A stretch of 64,000 bases of DNA from Leptospira sp. WS92.C1 (GTDB lineage: Bacteria > Spirochaetota > Leptospiria > Leptospirales > Leptospiraceae): NCBI RefSeq assembly GCF_040833975.1, contig NZ_CP162130.1:2192001-2256000 (forward strand), given 5' to 3'. The number at the start of each line of letters is the position of its first letter. The first letter of the stretch is position 1. Positions 62,576-64,000 of this stretch are shown piece by piece. The position numbers were made by a program, and so were the translations under genes. The notes under the pieces were generated by a model that saw only the letters and a program-made list of their open reading frames with translations, was not told where the DNA came from and did no database searches.

Positions 62576-64000
<1,425 letters not shown>

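Overview
The window comes from a pathogenic-clade Leptospira (spirochaete). This rests on gene content: two copies of the leptospiral DUF1574/MBOAT gene pair, a LipL45-like FecR lipoprotein, lipoprotein signals with loose spirochaetal lipoboxes (LSEC, LSNC, FLNC, GIGC, FSAC), lpxC, fliS and bamA from a diderm motile cell, moderate-to-low GC, many TTG/GTG starts and a 36-bp minisatellite. The species cannot be fixed by reading alone. No rRNA, tRNA, CRISPR array or prophage was seen. 

Layout. 1-1.95 kb is a ruined nest of insertion sequences: an IS481-like element, frameshifted, broken by an IS256-like element whose transposase C-terminus is itself disrupted by a minisatellite-like unit. 2.2-5.1 kb holds a DUF3494 ice-binding-like surface protein and a membrane-anchored PHP protein. 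5.3-7.75 kb is a plus-strand group: GT2-GtrA glycosyltransferase, DJ-1/PfpI protein, Sir2 deacylase. 8.1-11.2 kb (minus) is NYN RNase - MBOAT - DUF1574. 11.2-19.1 kb has a membrane protein, a DUF962 protein, a TetR regulator, GlpD, a SpoIIE-type phosphatase with TPRs and an alkylglycerone-phosphate-synthase-like flavoprotein. 19.4-25.7 kb has a crotonase, a LolB-like lipoprotein with a TPR partner, a leptospiral membrane protein and a cysteine desulfurase. 25.9-27.7 kb encodes two paralogous repeat lipoproteins. 28-32.3 kb has dGTPase, DedA, HNH protein, a small lipoprotein and, on the minus strand, fliS with a coiled-coil protein and a J-domain protein. 32.5-37.1 kb has purN-purH, two envelope proteins, the minisatellite and a transaldolase-like aldolase. 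A gene-poor 1.1-kb gap follows. 38.3-41.5 kb (minus) is pseudouridine synthase - MBOAT - DUF1574, the second such pair. 41.6-47 kb has lipA, the FecR lipoprotein, a PQQ-type sugar dehydrogenase and a radical-SAM protein with an unusual cysteine spacing. 47.2-50 kb has a small lipoprotein and three tandem AIM24 genes. 50-64 kb has an SDR, lpxC, ptsI, an acyl-CoA ligase with a hydrophobic insert, a TlpA-like thioredoxin, a GT4 glycosyltransferase, an IMPase-family phosphatase, a UvrD/PcrA helicase and the 3' part of bamA. 

Themes. Many genes concern the envelope: lipid A (lpxC), outer-membrane assembly (bamA, the LolB-like protein), glycan O-acylation (two MBOAT/SGNH-like pairs), prenol-linked sugar transfer, and glycerol-phosphate or ether-lipid chemistry (glpD and the AGPS-like gene). 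The least explained items are: a palindrome with core GGACTT-N-AAGTCC found three times, each between convergent genes; the minisatellite family shared between an intergenic array and the IS256-like transposase; the CX8CX2C radical-SAM protein; the AIM24 triplet; and the repeated coupling of MBOAT/DUF1574 pairs to an RNA-active gene. All functions are inferred from motifs read by eye; no database search was run.
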